Assembly: GCA_041618535.1 (NCBI GenBank)
Contig: JBFKFP010000001.1
Span: 42,187-106,186, forward strand
Reading direction: 5' to 3'
DNA length: 64,000 nt
Source of the DNA: SHLJ01 sp041618535
GTDB lineage: Bacteria; Bacteroidota; Bacteroidia; Flavobacteriales; Flavobacteriaceae
Shown here: positions 36,335-44,275 of the stretch, piece after piece
Layout: each line of letters opens with the position of its first letter
How positions within the stretch are numbered: the first letter of the stretch is position 1
The notes under the pieces: model-generated
What the model saw: only the letters and a program-made list of their open reading frames with translations
Told to the model about the DNA's origin: nothing
Databases searched by the model: none
Position numbers and translations under genes: made by a program

Positions 36335-37399
36335 TTAAATTATCTTCTTCAATATTTTTATATACAGGTCTATTGCTTCTTCGATCTCAGAAAGCAAAAT
36401 ATATTCATCGGCCATATGAGAACGCCTGCTGTCTCCCGGGCCTAACTTAAGCGAGGGACAGCTCAACACAGCCTGGTCTGAAAGGGTTGGAGATCCGTAA
36501 GTCCTGCGCCCCAGTTCAATCCCGGCCTTTACCAGGTCATGATGCTGTGGAATAGAAGAGGAACTTAGCCTTAAACTCCTGGCCTTTATAGACTTACAAG
36601 GAGCTTTCTCCTTTAAAATGGATTCTATTTCTTCATTGGTATATTTATCATTTACCCTGACATCTATTACGAGGTCCAGTTCTGCAGGAATGGCATTATG
36701 TTGTTTGCCGGCATTGATCTGGGTAACCGTCATCTTGACATCACCAAGCACAGGTGATTTACGTTCAAACCTGAAGTTTTTAAACCAATTGAGAACCTCT
36801 ATACTGTTATATATCACATTGTCATTATTCTCATGTGCTGCATGGCCGGGTGTCCCGCCAACGATGGCGTCGAATACTACAAGACCTTTTTCGGCAATGG
36901 CGAGATGCATTTCTGTGGGCTCTCCGACTATCGCCACGTCAACATGCGGAATTTTATCCAAAACACTGTTCAATCCACCAGCACCGCTGCTTTCCTCTTC
37001 AGCAGATCCGACAAACACTAGGTTATAAGACAGGTCTTTTTTATCGTAAAACCAGGTGAAAGTGGCAAGCAGGGACACCAATGCTCCACCGGCATCATTG
37101 CTCCCCAAGCCAAAAAGCCTGTTGTCGATAATTACAGGCTCAAATGGATCCATGGTGTACCCCTTATTGGGCAGTACCGTATCATGATGAGAATTCAGGA
37201 GTAAAGTAGGTTTGTTTTCATCAAAAAATGCATTAACTGCCCAGACATTATTTCCCGATCTTTTTACCGGTATGTTGTACCTGACAAACCAATTCATCAA
37301 CAATTCCGCCGTTTTTTCTTCTTCCGAAGAAAATGAGGGTGTTGATATCAAGGACATTAAAAGTTCAATGGCCTCTTTAGTTAGTTCTTTCCTTTTCAT
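36335..37399 (-). CDS. M20-family deacylase, probable N-acyl-ornithine/citrulline deacetylase (ArgE-like)
   Basis: Di-zinc amidohydrolase of 354 residues. Metal ligands: NSHHDTVLP (His/Asp), GSNDAGGALVS (bridging Asp), EEESSGAGG (catalytic Glu and ligand) and the C-terminal SRRSHMADEYI (His). In an operon with an N-acyl-ornithine transcarbamylase the substrate is expected to be N-acetyl- or N-succinylcitrulline rather than acetylornithine. The start is ATG 37399, overlapping the argB stop by one base (TGATG); a TTG directly before it is not needed. Confidence 0.85.
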   Translation of the reverse strand: MKRKELTKEAIELLMSLISTPSFSSEEEKTAELLMNWFVRYNIPVKRSGNNVWAVNAFFDENKPTLLLNSHHDTVLPNKGYTMDPFEPVIIDNRLFGLGSNDAGGALVSLLATFTWFYDKKDLSYNLVFVGSAEEESSGAGGLNSVLDKIPHVDVAIVGEPTEMHLAIAEKGLVVFDAIVGGTPGHAAHENNDNVIYNSIEVLNWFKNFRFERKSPVLGDVKMTVTQINAGKQHNAIPAELDLVIDVRVNDKYTNEEIESILKEKAPCKSIKARSLRLSSSSIPQHHDLVKAGIELGRRTYGSPTLSDQAVLSCPSLKLGPGDSRRSHMADEYILLSEIEEAIDLYIKILKKII

Positions 37400-38181
37400 C
37401 AATGTTCAATAGTTGTAAATAATTTATTTCCGGGCTTCAACAATTTGTGATCTCCTATATATATCCTTCTTACATTATGCCGAAGAGCGTGCAGGCAATT
37501 GTCCAGCTTAGGGATCATACCATCCGATATCAGTTTCTTTCTCTTGATTTCTTCGTATGAAGCCGTATTTATTGTCGTGATCACGGATTCAGGATCATTC
37601 AAATTTTCCAGAACCCCGGCTTTTTCTGAACAATAGAATAATTCTGTTTCATAAGAAACAGCCATTCCCAATGCCAGTTCAGAAGCAACCGTATCAGCAT
37701 TGGTATTCAGCAAATTTCCTTTCTTATCATGGGTCACAGCACAGAAAACCGGAGTTATTCCCCAACCTAAAAGTTCTGCAATTAGCTCATTATCAACACT
37801 AACAATATCCCCGACAAAGCCGTAATCGATGGCTGAAACGGGCCTTTTCTCAGCCTTAATGAGGTTTCCGTCTGCTCCTGTAAATCCCATAGCATTGCAA
37901 TCCATTGCCTGCAGTTGAGCCACTATGTTCTTGTTGATTTTTCCTGCATATGACATTGTTATGACATCCAGTGTATCGGCACATGTAATACGTCTTCCTT
38001 CATTCATTTTAACCGGTACATTTAATTTCCGGGCCAATTCGGTGGCATGGCGCCCACCACCATGTACCAGGACCTTATTTTCCCTGATATGGGAAAAATC
38101 GAGAAGAAATTCGTGCAACAATTCCCGATCACTCAATATTGAGCTGCCGATCTTTACTATTTTCAATGATTTTGATTTCAT
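37399..38181 (-). CDS. argB: acetylglutamate kinase family (N-acylglutamate kinase)
   Basis: Phosphorylates the gamma-carboxyl of N-acylglutamate. Amino-acid-kinase fold: KIGSSILSD at the start, LVHGGGRHATELARKL, NADTVASELALGMA and the C-terminal SDGMIPKLDNCLHAL. 260 residues; it lacks the N-terminal extension associated with arginine-sensitive hexameric kinases, so arginine feedback on this step is doubtful. The acyl group (acetyl or succinyl) is not fixed by the sequence. ATGA overlap with the transcarbamylase gene upstream. Confidence 0.92.
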   Translation of the reverse strand: MKSKSLKIVKIGSSILSDRELLHEFLLDFSHIRENKVLVHGGGRHATELARKLNVPVKMNEGRRITCADTLDVITMSYAGKINKNIVAQLQAMDCNAMGFTGADGNLIKAEKRPVSAIDYGFVGDIVSVDNELIAELLGWGITPVFCAVTHDKKGNLLNTNADTVASELALGMAVSYETELFYCSEKAGVLENLNDPESVITTINTASYEEIKRKKLISDGMIPKLDNCLHALRHNVRRIYIGDHKLLKPGNKLFTTIEH

Positions 38182-39113
38182 CTTTTCTCCAGCATTTCTT
38201 TTAAAACGTATTGTGCAGAATAAATCCTGTTTTCAGATTGATCTATAACCAGTGATTGTGTTCCGTCGAGCACCGCGTCTTCAACAACCACATTTCGCCG
38301 CACAGGCAGGCAATGCATAAATTGGGCCTTCCCGAGTTTATCTGCTGTCATAATCCAGTCATCAAAACCTTTTACTACTGAACCATAAGGATCACTGGGC
38401 GACCAATTCTTCACATAGACGAAATCGGCATCCTCCAATGCTTTTCCCTGATCATTGAAAACAGGGATCCCATCGGTCAGATCATGACCTAACTCCAAAC
38501 CCGGTGGATGCGCGATCCTCAGGTCAAATTCCATTCTTTTAACAGCCCTAATAAAAGACGAGGGTACAGCTTGAGGCAAGGCTTTTGGATGTGGCGCCCA
38601 CGTCAAAACTACCTTAGATCTTGATCTTTTGGTATTCTCAACCAAGGTTATTGCATCTGCAAAGGCCTGGAGAGGATGAGCTGTTGCACCTTCGAGGCTT
38701 ATCACCGGAACGGTCGCATGTTTCATAAAAGACCTGATAATCTTGTCTTCTTCATCCTCCTGTTTGTCCTTTAATCCGGGAAATGCCCTTACCCCAATCA
38801 CATCAGCGTACAATGATATCACTCTCGCGGCTTCCTTTACGTGCTCCGAAGTATTCAAATTCATTGTGGATCCATCATCAAATTCCAAGCTCCAGCTATC
38901 GGTCACATTCAGAACAGTCACTTCCATCCCGAGGTTGGCAGCGGCTACTTCGGTACTTAACCTTGTGCGAAGGCTTGGATTAAAGAACAACATCACCAAC
39001 CGCTTCCCCTTCCCGAGATCACTGAACTGCCGGGGATTTGATTTTAGCACCAAGGCCTCGGAAACGGCTTTATAAAGATCGGTTATATCGTCAATACTGG
39101 TATAGTGCTTCAT
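38178..39113 (-). CDS. argF': N-acetyl- or N-succinyl-ornithine carbamoyltransferase
   Basis: Transcarbamylase of the variant arginine pathway in which the acyl group is kept until citrulline. FFNPSLRTRLST (carbamoyl phosphate site), SMEAATRHPLQ-like SLEGATAHPLQAFADA, and FMHCLPVRRNVVVEDAVLD are visible. It lacks the ordinary ornithine loop (SMG) and has the LPVRRN form. The residue just before Glu90-His91 is Ser89; I recall that this position (Glu in acetylornithine enzymes, Pro in the Bacteroides succinylornithine enzyme) sets acyl specificity, so N-succinylornithine is possible. 311 residues. Overlaps argD by four bases. Confidence 0.88.
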   Translation of the reverse strand: MKHYTSIDDITDLYKAVSEALVLKSNPRQFSDLGKGKRLVMLFFNPSLRTRLSTEVAAANLGMEVTVLNVTDSWSLEFDDGSTMNLNTSEHVKEAARVISLYADVIGVRAFPGLKDKQEDEEDKIIRSFMKHATVPVISLEGATAHPLQAFADAITLVENTKRSRSKVVLTWAPHPKALPQAVPSSFIRAVKRMEFDLRIAHPPGLELGHDLTDGIPVFNDQGKALEDADFVYVKNWSPSDPYGSVVKGFDDWIMTADKLGKAQFMHCLPVRRNVVVEDAVLDGTQSLVIDQSENRIYSAQYVLKEMLEKR

Positions 39114-40234
39114 AGTATCTCTGTTAATGCGTTAATCAATTCATCCATTTGTTCTTCCTGAACCGATAATGGTGGCAAAAGCCTTATAAGTTGAGGATCA
39201 TTAGAGCTACCGGTAAAAATGGAATGATCAAACAAAAGTTTCTTTCTCATCTCCGCAACTTCAAAATCGAATTTCAATCCCAGCATCAGACCCCTGCCCT
39301 TGACCTCCTTTATACCGGGAATATCGGCCGCTCGATTCCGAAAATAAGCGCCCACCGACGCCGCATTCCGGAGAAGGCCCTCAGCCATGAGGACATCTAT
39401 GACAGATATGGCAGCCGTACATGCCAGGTGGTTACCTCCAAATGTTGTCCCGAGCATACCCTTCTTCGGATGGATGTGGTCCCTTATCAGAATACCTCCG
39501 ACCGGAAAACCATTTCCCATACCCTTTGCCATTGAGATGATGTCCGGTTCAATACCATGCTTTTGATAAGCAAAGAAATCGCCGGTCCTTCCGAAACCTG
39601 ATTGAACCTCATCGGCGATTAAGACCGTACCATGTTCCTGACAAAGGCTTTGAATGGATCTGTAAAAATCAGAATCGGCCTCATCCAGCCCGCCTATTCC
39701 CTGGAGGCACTCCACAATTACCGCGCAGCAGTCTTTTTGTTTTAAAACGGCTTCAGCAGATTCAAGGTCACCCAGCTCAATGTGCTTCACCTCATGCCTG
39801 TCGTTAAGAGGGGCTACAATTTTAGGATTATCCGTAACCGCTACAGCTGCGGAAGTCCTTCCGTGAAACCCATTCTTAAAAGCGAGAACCTTGGCCCGTT
39901 CAGTAAAAAAGGACGCCAGTTTCAGAGCATTCTCGTTTGCTTCAGCGCCCGAATTACAAAGAAAGAGCCTGTAATTATTACAGCCCGATATTCCTGATAA
40001 TTTTTCTGCTAATTCCTCTTGTAACGAATTCAGTACCGCATTGCTGTAAAACCCGATCTTATCCAGTTGGGCTTTGATCGCCGACACATAGTCGGGATGG
40101 GAATGCCCGATTGAGATGACGGCATGACCACCGTACAGATCGAGATATTTTCTCCCGCCAGCATCATAAATGTAAACATCCCTGGCCTTGACAGGTTCAA
40201 TAGGATAGACCTTGTAAACATCGAACATCCTCAT
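39110..40234 (-). CDS. argD: N-acyl-ornithine aminotransferase
   Basis: Class III PLP aminotransferase (374 residues) giving N-acylornithine from the semialdehyde. LDLYGGHAVISIGHSHP, NSGAEANENALKLA, VLIADEVQSGFGRTG and the PLP lysine SMAKGMGNGFPVGG, TTFGGNHLAC are all present. It sits between proC and the transcarbamylase with ATGA overlaps on both sides. The short N-terminus is usual for flavobacterial ArgD. Confidence 0.92.
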   Translation of the reverse strand: MRMFDVYKVYPIEPVKARDVYIYDAGGRKYLDLYGGHAVISIGHSHPDYVSAIKAQLDKIGFYSNAVLNSLQEELAEKLSGISGCNNYRLFLCNSGAEANENALKLASFFTERAKVLAFKNGFHGRTSAAVAVTDNPKIVAPLNDRHEVKHIELGDLESAEAVLKQKDCCAVIVECLQGIGGLDEADSDFYRSIQSLCQEHGTVLIADEVQSGFGRTGDFFAYQKHGIEPDIISMAKGMGNGFPVGGILIRDHIHPKKGMLGTTFGGNHLACTAAISVIDVLMAEGLLRNAASVGAYFRNRAADIPGIKEVKGRGLMLGLKFDFEVAEMRKKLLFDHSIFTGSSNDPQLIRLLPPLSVQEEQMDELINALTEIL

Positions 40235-41031
40235 AATTCAGCATTGTTTAAAGTTTCAATCTTCTCATAGCTTGAGACCATCCCCTTTATCAATGCCGAG
40301 CTCAAACCCAGGTGCTCCATGGTATTCAGGCCTTCAATGGTACATCCTTTTGGAGTAGTAACCTTATCGATCTCCTGCTCGGGGTGATGACCGGTCTCAA
40401 TCAACAATCTGGCAGCCCCCTCACAGGTGAGCATGGCCAGCTGCTGAGCCTTTCCTGCCTCAAAACCCAATTGTATTGCCGCCTGAGTGGTTGCCCTGAT
40501 TAATCGCATCCAAAAGGCAATCCCACTGGCACAAACCACGGTTGCAGCCTGCATATCTTCTTCATCTATAAAAACTGACTGTCCCAGCCTGTTGAAAATA
40601 GCTTCCGCTATCTTTATCCTTTGATGACCATTCTTATTGGCCGTCAAACAAGTGATCGATCTCCCAACGGAAATAGCCGTATTCGGCATGGCCCTGATAA
40701 TAAATCTGGTTTCTCCTATAATTCGGCTTATTCGCCGGATCTCAAACCCCGATACGGTGGATATAATGACATGTTTATCGGTCAGTAATTTGGCAACAGA
40801 AATGAGTATATCCTCCAATTGTCCGGGTTGAACAGAAAAGATCAGGATGTCGGAATTCTTGACCGCTTTTCTATTGTTGGCAGATATTTTTACACCCTTG
40901 TATCCCTTAAAATCTTTTATATTCTCGGTATGCCGACAGGTGAGGTACAGGGTGGTGACCGCATTGTTTAATATCAATCCTCTTGCGATGGATTTTCCGA
41001 GATTTCCTGTTCCGATAATTGCTATTTTCAT
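40231..41031 (-). CDS. proC: pyrroline-5-carboxylate reductase
   Basis: Last step of proline synthesis, NAD(P)H reduction of pyrroline-5-carboxylate. N-terminal Rossmann motif IIGTGNLGKSIARGLI; C-terminal PVRR-like segment TTPKGCTIEGLNTMEHLG matching the family signature (TSPGGTTxxGL). 266 residues. Its place in the arginine operon is known from other flavobacteria and links proline and arginine synthesis, since both begin from glutamate; a second proC may exist outside the window. Overlaps argD by four bases. Confidence 0.9.
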   Translation of the reverse strand: MKIAIIGTGNLGKSIARGLILNNAVTTLYLTCRHTENIKDFKGYKGVKISANNRKAVKNSDILIFSVQPGQLEDILISVAKLLTDKHVIISTVSGFEIRRISRIIGETRFIIRAMPNTAISVGRSITCLTANKNGHQRIKIAEAIFNRLGQSVFIDEEDMQAATVVCASGIAFWMRLIRATTQAAIQLGFEAGKAQQLAMLTCEGAARLLIETGHHPEQEIDKVTTPKGCTIEGLNTMEHLGLSSALIKGMVSSYEKIETLNNAEL

Positions 41032-41040
41032 TTTGACTCT

Positions 41041-42018
41041 TTAAAAATAACTCGCCTTAAGTTTCAAGCCCGTGTCCTCTTCCAGTCCGAACATCAGGTT
41101 CAAATTTTGAACAGCCTGTCCCGATGCGCCTTTAATCAGGTTGTCAATTGCACTGCTGATGAGCAGTAGCTTCCCATGCTTATGAAGATGGATCCTGCAT
41201 TGGTTGGTGTTCACAACCTGCTTCAGATGAACATCATTCCGGGAGAGAAGGACAAAGGGGTGATCTTTGTAAAATGCTTCGAATATTTCATAGGCCTGGT
41301 CAAGGGTTCCGTCGTAATCAGTATAGACAGAGGCAAAAATACCCCTCGAAAAATTTCCCCTGTGGGGAATAAAATTTATCTCACGATCGAAGTCTTGCTG
41401 CATTTCGCAAACCGATTGCCTGATCTCATCCAGATGCTGATGGGTAAATGGTTTATAGGATGAAAAATTATTGTCTCTCCAGGGAAAATGGGAAGTAGCG
41501 GTAGTCGAAGCTCCTGCTCCCGTTGCACCGGTTACCGCGCTAACATGTACATCGGATTTCAGAATTTTAACTGCCGCTAAGGGTAATAGTGCCAGTTCAA
41601 TTGCAGTTGCAAAACATCCAGGGTTTGCCACGTACTTAGCCTGTTTTATCTCAGCTTTATTCAATTCAGGCAGCCCATATACAAAGGCGGTGTCATGAAT
41701 TTCATCTTCACCTTTTAGCCTGTAATCATTGCTCAGGTCTACTACTTTCGCCCTTGATTCCGACCATATGTTTGTTAAAAAGTTTCGCGATTTTCCATGC
41801 CCCATACATAAGAAAATAATGTCCACATCATCAGATAACTCATCGGTGAAAACCAGGTCAAGGTAACCTTCCAGGTCGCTGTGGACAGTCCAGACCGGCT
41901 TTCCCGGAATGGATGAACTGTATACATATCGGATATCGGCATAAGGGTGATCCACCAGGAGTCGCATCAATTCGCCTGATGTATATCCTGACCCACCAAT
42001 AATTCCCACTTTTATCAT
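41041..42018 (-). CDS. argC: N-acetyl-gamma-glutamyl-phosphate reductase
   Basis: Reduces N-acylglutamyl phosphate to the semialdehyde. GIIGGSGYTSGELMRLL (NADP fold), the catalytic Cys in VANPGCFATAIELALLPL, and HRGNFSRGIF (substrate/His region) are present. 325 residues, type 1. Overlaps argG by four bases; nine bases separate it from proC. Confidence 0.95.
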   Translation of the reverse strand: MIKVGIIGGSGYTSGELMRLLVDHPYADIRYVYSSSIPGKPVWTVHSDLEGYLDLVFTDELSDDVDIIFLCMGHGKSRNFLTNIWSESRAKVVDLSNDYRLKGEDEIHDTAFVYGLPELNKAEIKQAKYVANPGCFATAIELALLPLAAVKILKSDVHVSAVTGATGAGASTTATSHFPWRDNNFSSYKPFTHQHLDEIRQSVCEMQQDFDREINFIPHRGNFSRGIFASVYTDYDGTLDQAYEIFEAFYKDHPFVLLSRNDVHLKQVVNTNQCRIHLHKHGKLLLISSAIDNLIKGASGQAVQNLNLMFGLEEDTGLKLKASYF

Positions 42019-43202
42019 GACTTTAATGTTTTATATTGCTGATATATCTTGGTCTGATTCGAATAAATCTTTATAAATCCTTTTGCGTCATCGGCAGACC
42101 AGGCTTTGTTATATTCACCATATTTACCGAAGTCTGATCTCATAAGATCCGTTTCAGATTCAACGCCATCCAGGGTGAAATGGTAGGGTTTGAGAGTGAC
42201 ATGGACCGTACCAGAAACAATGGCCTGGCTGCTCTGGAAAAAAGCTTCGATGTCCCGCATTACAGGATCTAAGAAAAGGCCTTCATGAAGGTGCATGCCA
42301 TACCACTGAGCGAGGCTATCCTTATGTTGCAACTGCCATTTTGAAAGGGTGTGTTTTTCAAGTAAGTGATGTGCCTTAATAAGAATAATTGCAGCAGCTG
42401 CCTCAAATCCGACCCTGCCTTTTATTCCAAGGATGGTATCACCTACATGAATATCCCTTCCGATAGCAAATTTTGATGCGAGCGACTCTATGAATTGTAT
42501 ATTGGTAACAGGGTCGGCATGTTTCCCGTTAACAGCAACGCATTCTCCCTTTTCAAAGGTAATTTTCATTTCTTCAGAATCAATTCGCTCCAATTGAGAA
42601 GGATAGGCATGCTCAGGAAGAGGTTTGTCGGAGGTCAGGGTTTCATCCCCTCCCACGCTGGTACCCCAAAGCCCTGAATTAATAGAATATTTGGCCTTAT
42701 TCCATTCGATATCAATGCCATTTTCAATGAGATAAGCAATCTCTTCCTGTCTTGATAATTTTTTGTCACGAATGGGCGTGATGATTTCCATCTGCGGAGC
42801 GATGGCCTGGAAGATCATATCGAAACGCACCTGGTCGTTTCCTGCTCCCGTGCTTCCATGAGCGATGCAATCGGCATTGACAGAACTGGCATATTGAACA
42901 ATCTCCAGGGCCTGAACAATCCTTTCTGCACTTACCGATAACGGATAAGCATTGTTTTTCAAGACATTTCCGAATATCAAATACCTGATCACGGAGCGGT
43001 AGTACTTGTCCAATGCATCGATATGCCTGAACTCCTTTACTCCCAGCTGCCTTGCTTTTTTCTCTATTTGCATCATCTCTTCAGAATCAAATCCACCTGT
43101 ATTCACGCAAACAGCGTGAACCTCATATCCTGACTCTGTCAGATATTTGGCGCAGTAGGAAGTGTCCAAACCGCCACTGTAGGCCAAAACTAATTTTTTC
43201 AT
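42015..43202 (-). CDS. argG: argininosuccinate synthase
   Basis: Condenses citrulline and aspartate with ATP. PP-loop LAYSGGLDTSYCAKYL at the start, GSTGAGNDQVRFD and SINSGLWGTSVGGDE in the middle. 395 residues, complete. Second gene of the arginine operon, overlapping the GNAT gene and argC by four bases each. Confidence 0.96.
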   Translation of the reverse strand: MKKLVLAYSGGLDTSYCAKYLTESGYEVHAVCVNTGGFDSEEMMQIEKKARQLGVKEFRHIDALDKYYRSVIRYLIFGNVLKNNAYPLSVSAERIVQALEIVQYASSVNADCIAHGSTGAGNDQVRFDMIFQAIAPQMEIITPIRDKKLSRQEEIAYLIENGIDIEWNKAKYSINSGLWGTSVGGDETLTSDKPLPEHAYPSQLERIDSEEMKITFEKGECVAVNGKHADPVTNIQFIESLASKFAIGRDIHVGDTILGIKGRVGFEAAAAIILIKAHHLLEKHTLSKWQLQHKDSLAQWYGMHLHEGLFLDPVMRDIEAFFQSSQAIVSGTVHVTLKPYHFTLDGVESETDLMRSDFGKYGEYNKAWSADDAKGFIKIYSNQTKIYQQYKTLKS

Positions 43203-43822
43203 GATGTTGATTTTTTTGAAGGCTTTAAAAACAAATTCTGTTTGATCCGCTGCAATCGCCGAAAAACTTTATCCTGTATCTTTCTCGGTTTCCGCGAATT
43301 AAGAGCGGGGTCGAAAAGCATGCCCGTGCAAAGGCACATGCTCTGGTTGGTCCTCTGGAGCACATCGTAGTTCTTGCAGGTCTGGCAACCATTCCAAAAC
43401 TGCTGGTCGTCTGTCAACTCAGAGAACGTAACCGGTTTATAGCCCAATTCCGAATTCATTTTCATAACCGCCAGTCCGGTTGTGATACTGAACACCTTGG
43501 CGCTGGGATATTTCTTTCTTGAGTGGTTGAATACCACTTTTTTAATTCTCTTTGCGAGGCCCTGGCCCCTGAAATCCGGATGAACGATTAGTCCGCTGTT
43601 AGCGACAAATTTCCCATGGCCCCATGTTTCGATATAACAGAATCCTGCAAAAGTATTTCCGTCTAAAGCGATAACGGCGTTCCCGTTTTCTATCTTGGAA
43701 ATGATGTATTCAGGTTTCCGCCTGGCAATACCCGTTCCTCTCACCTGGGCAGCCTGCTCAATGGTGTCGCATATTTGATTAGCGTAACTGATATGTGATT
43801 TATCTGCGATTACAACTCTCAT
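43199..43822 (-). CDS. GNAT N-acyltransferase heading the arginine operon, candidate N-acylglutamate synthase
   Basis: A 207-residue GNAT protein. The acyl-CoA loop is VHPDFRGQGLAKRIKK (RGQGLA at 85-90), preceded by beta strands NAVIALDGNTFAGFCYI and GLIV. The last third carries four cysteines (146, 149, 163, 165), a possible metal site, then a basic tail. No argA or argJ is found among the other eight genes, and this is the first gene of the operon (ATGA overlap with argG), so the simplest reading is that it acylates glutamate to start the pathway. Specificity (acetyl- or succinyl-CoA) is unknown, and a regulatory acetyltransferase role is the alternative. Confidence 0.7.
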   Translation of the reverse strand: MRVVIADKSHISYANQICDTIEQAAQVRGTGIARRKPEYIISKIENGNAVIALDGNTFAGFCYIETWGHGKFVANSGLIVHPDFRGQGLAKRIKKVVFNHSRKKYPSAKVFSITTGLAVMKMNSELGYKPVTFSELTDDQQFWNGCQTCKNYDVLQRTNQSMCLCTGMLFDPALNSRKPRKIQDKVFRRLQRIKQNLFLKPSKKSTS

Positions 43823-43900
43823 TGCACTCGTTATTTTAATTGGTAAAAGATTTGAATTTCATACAGAACCGGACTCACCTGGGTTCCAAAAATCATAGCA

Positions 43901-43914
43901 CACCCTTACGGGCG
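43901..43914 (-). promoter_or_regulatory. small hairpin at the end of the second arginine-leader frame
   Basis: On the minus strand CGCCC (43914-43910), loop GTAA, GGGTG (43905-43901); five pairs with one G-T. TGCTATGATTTTT follows, a T-run that begins eight bases after the stem, so it is at best a weak terminator. The last Arg codons and stop of the frame at 43906-43998 lie inside the stem. A second hairpin GAACC / GGTTC follows at 43886-43866. Confidence 0.35.
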
Positions 43915-43998
43915 ACGAGGAGTAATGCGTGCAAGGGGAAATTGAAGCTGATCTTGCTGCTCTGGAAAGAAAATGATATGATGGAAAATAAATGACAT
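43906..43998 (-). CDS. possible second leader peptide of the arginine operon
   Basis: A 30-codon ATG-to-TAA frame in the 453-base gap between the two operons. It begins MSFIFHHIIFFPEQQ and ends LARITPRRP; its three Arg codons are all among the last eight, and the stop lies inside a small hairpin. It lies downstream of the stronger Arg-rich frame and 83 bases before the GNAT start. It may act together with the first frame, or be a chance ORF. No ribosome-binding site is evident. Confidence 0.4.
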   Translation of the reverse strand: MSFIFHHIIFFPEQQDQLQFPLARITPRRP

Positions 43999-44034
43999 GA
44001 AAAAACAATTAAAGGGAAACAAGTTAAGATAGAC

Positions 44035-44109
44035 CTAGAAACGGCGGCGAAGTCCCGGTCGTACCGGTGACGGAGAATAAATCCTGATATAATTATTTCT
44101 TCGTTTCAT
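44035..44109 (-). CDS. arginine-rich leader peptide of the arg operon
   Basis: A 24-codon frame, ATG to TAG. It starts MKRRNNYIRIY and ends VRPGLRRRF; seven of 24 residues are Arg (codons CGA, AGA, AGG, CGA, CGC, CGC, CGT), three of them consecutive just before the last Phe. It is the first frame of the long leader (287 bases) before the arginine operon. By analogy with the aromatic leader at 17.7 kb it is a candidate stalling sensor for arginyl-tRNA. The RNA here is GC-rich (CCGG repeats), so structure is likely. A clear T-run terminator like that of pheA is not seen, so the mechanism could be translational. Confidence 0.75.
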   Translation of the reverse strand: MKRRNNYIRIYSPSPVRPGLRRRF

Positions 44110-44220
44110 CTTTGTAAAACTAAAAAAATAAATTTCCCGGACTGCCTAAAAAGTGAAAAAATATAAAATTTTACGAAATTCTCAATTTTCCAAGTCTTTG
44201 ACTTTCAAATATGCAACAAT

Positions 44221-44249
44221 AAAAAAAGGAATCCCCTCTCGATTCCTTT
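44221..44249 (-). terminator. intrinsic terminator after the DUF1080 operon
   Basis: AAAGGAATC (44225-44233), seven-base loop, GATTCCTTT (44241-44249), nine pairs; on the minus strand a T-run follows (plus-strand As at 44221-44227). It ends the six-gene sugar operon whose last stop is at 44276. On the plus strand TTTT also follows, so it may work both ways. The rest of 44110-44275 is AT-rich and holds no gene I can see. Confidence 0.9.
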
Positions 44250-44275
44250 TAATAAAAACGCAACGGATTTAATTT

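Noticed and set aside
43823..44275. tRNA, small RNA gene or group II intron remnant in the 453-base gap before the arginine operon
   Set aside because: No cloverleaf, no CCA end and no intron domain could be recognised; the leader frames and a terminator explain most of the gap.
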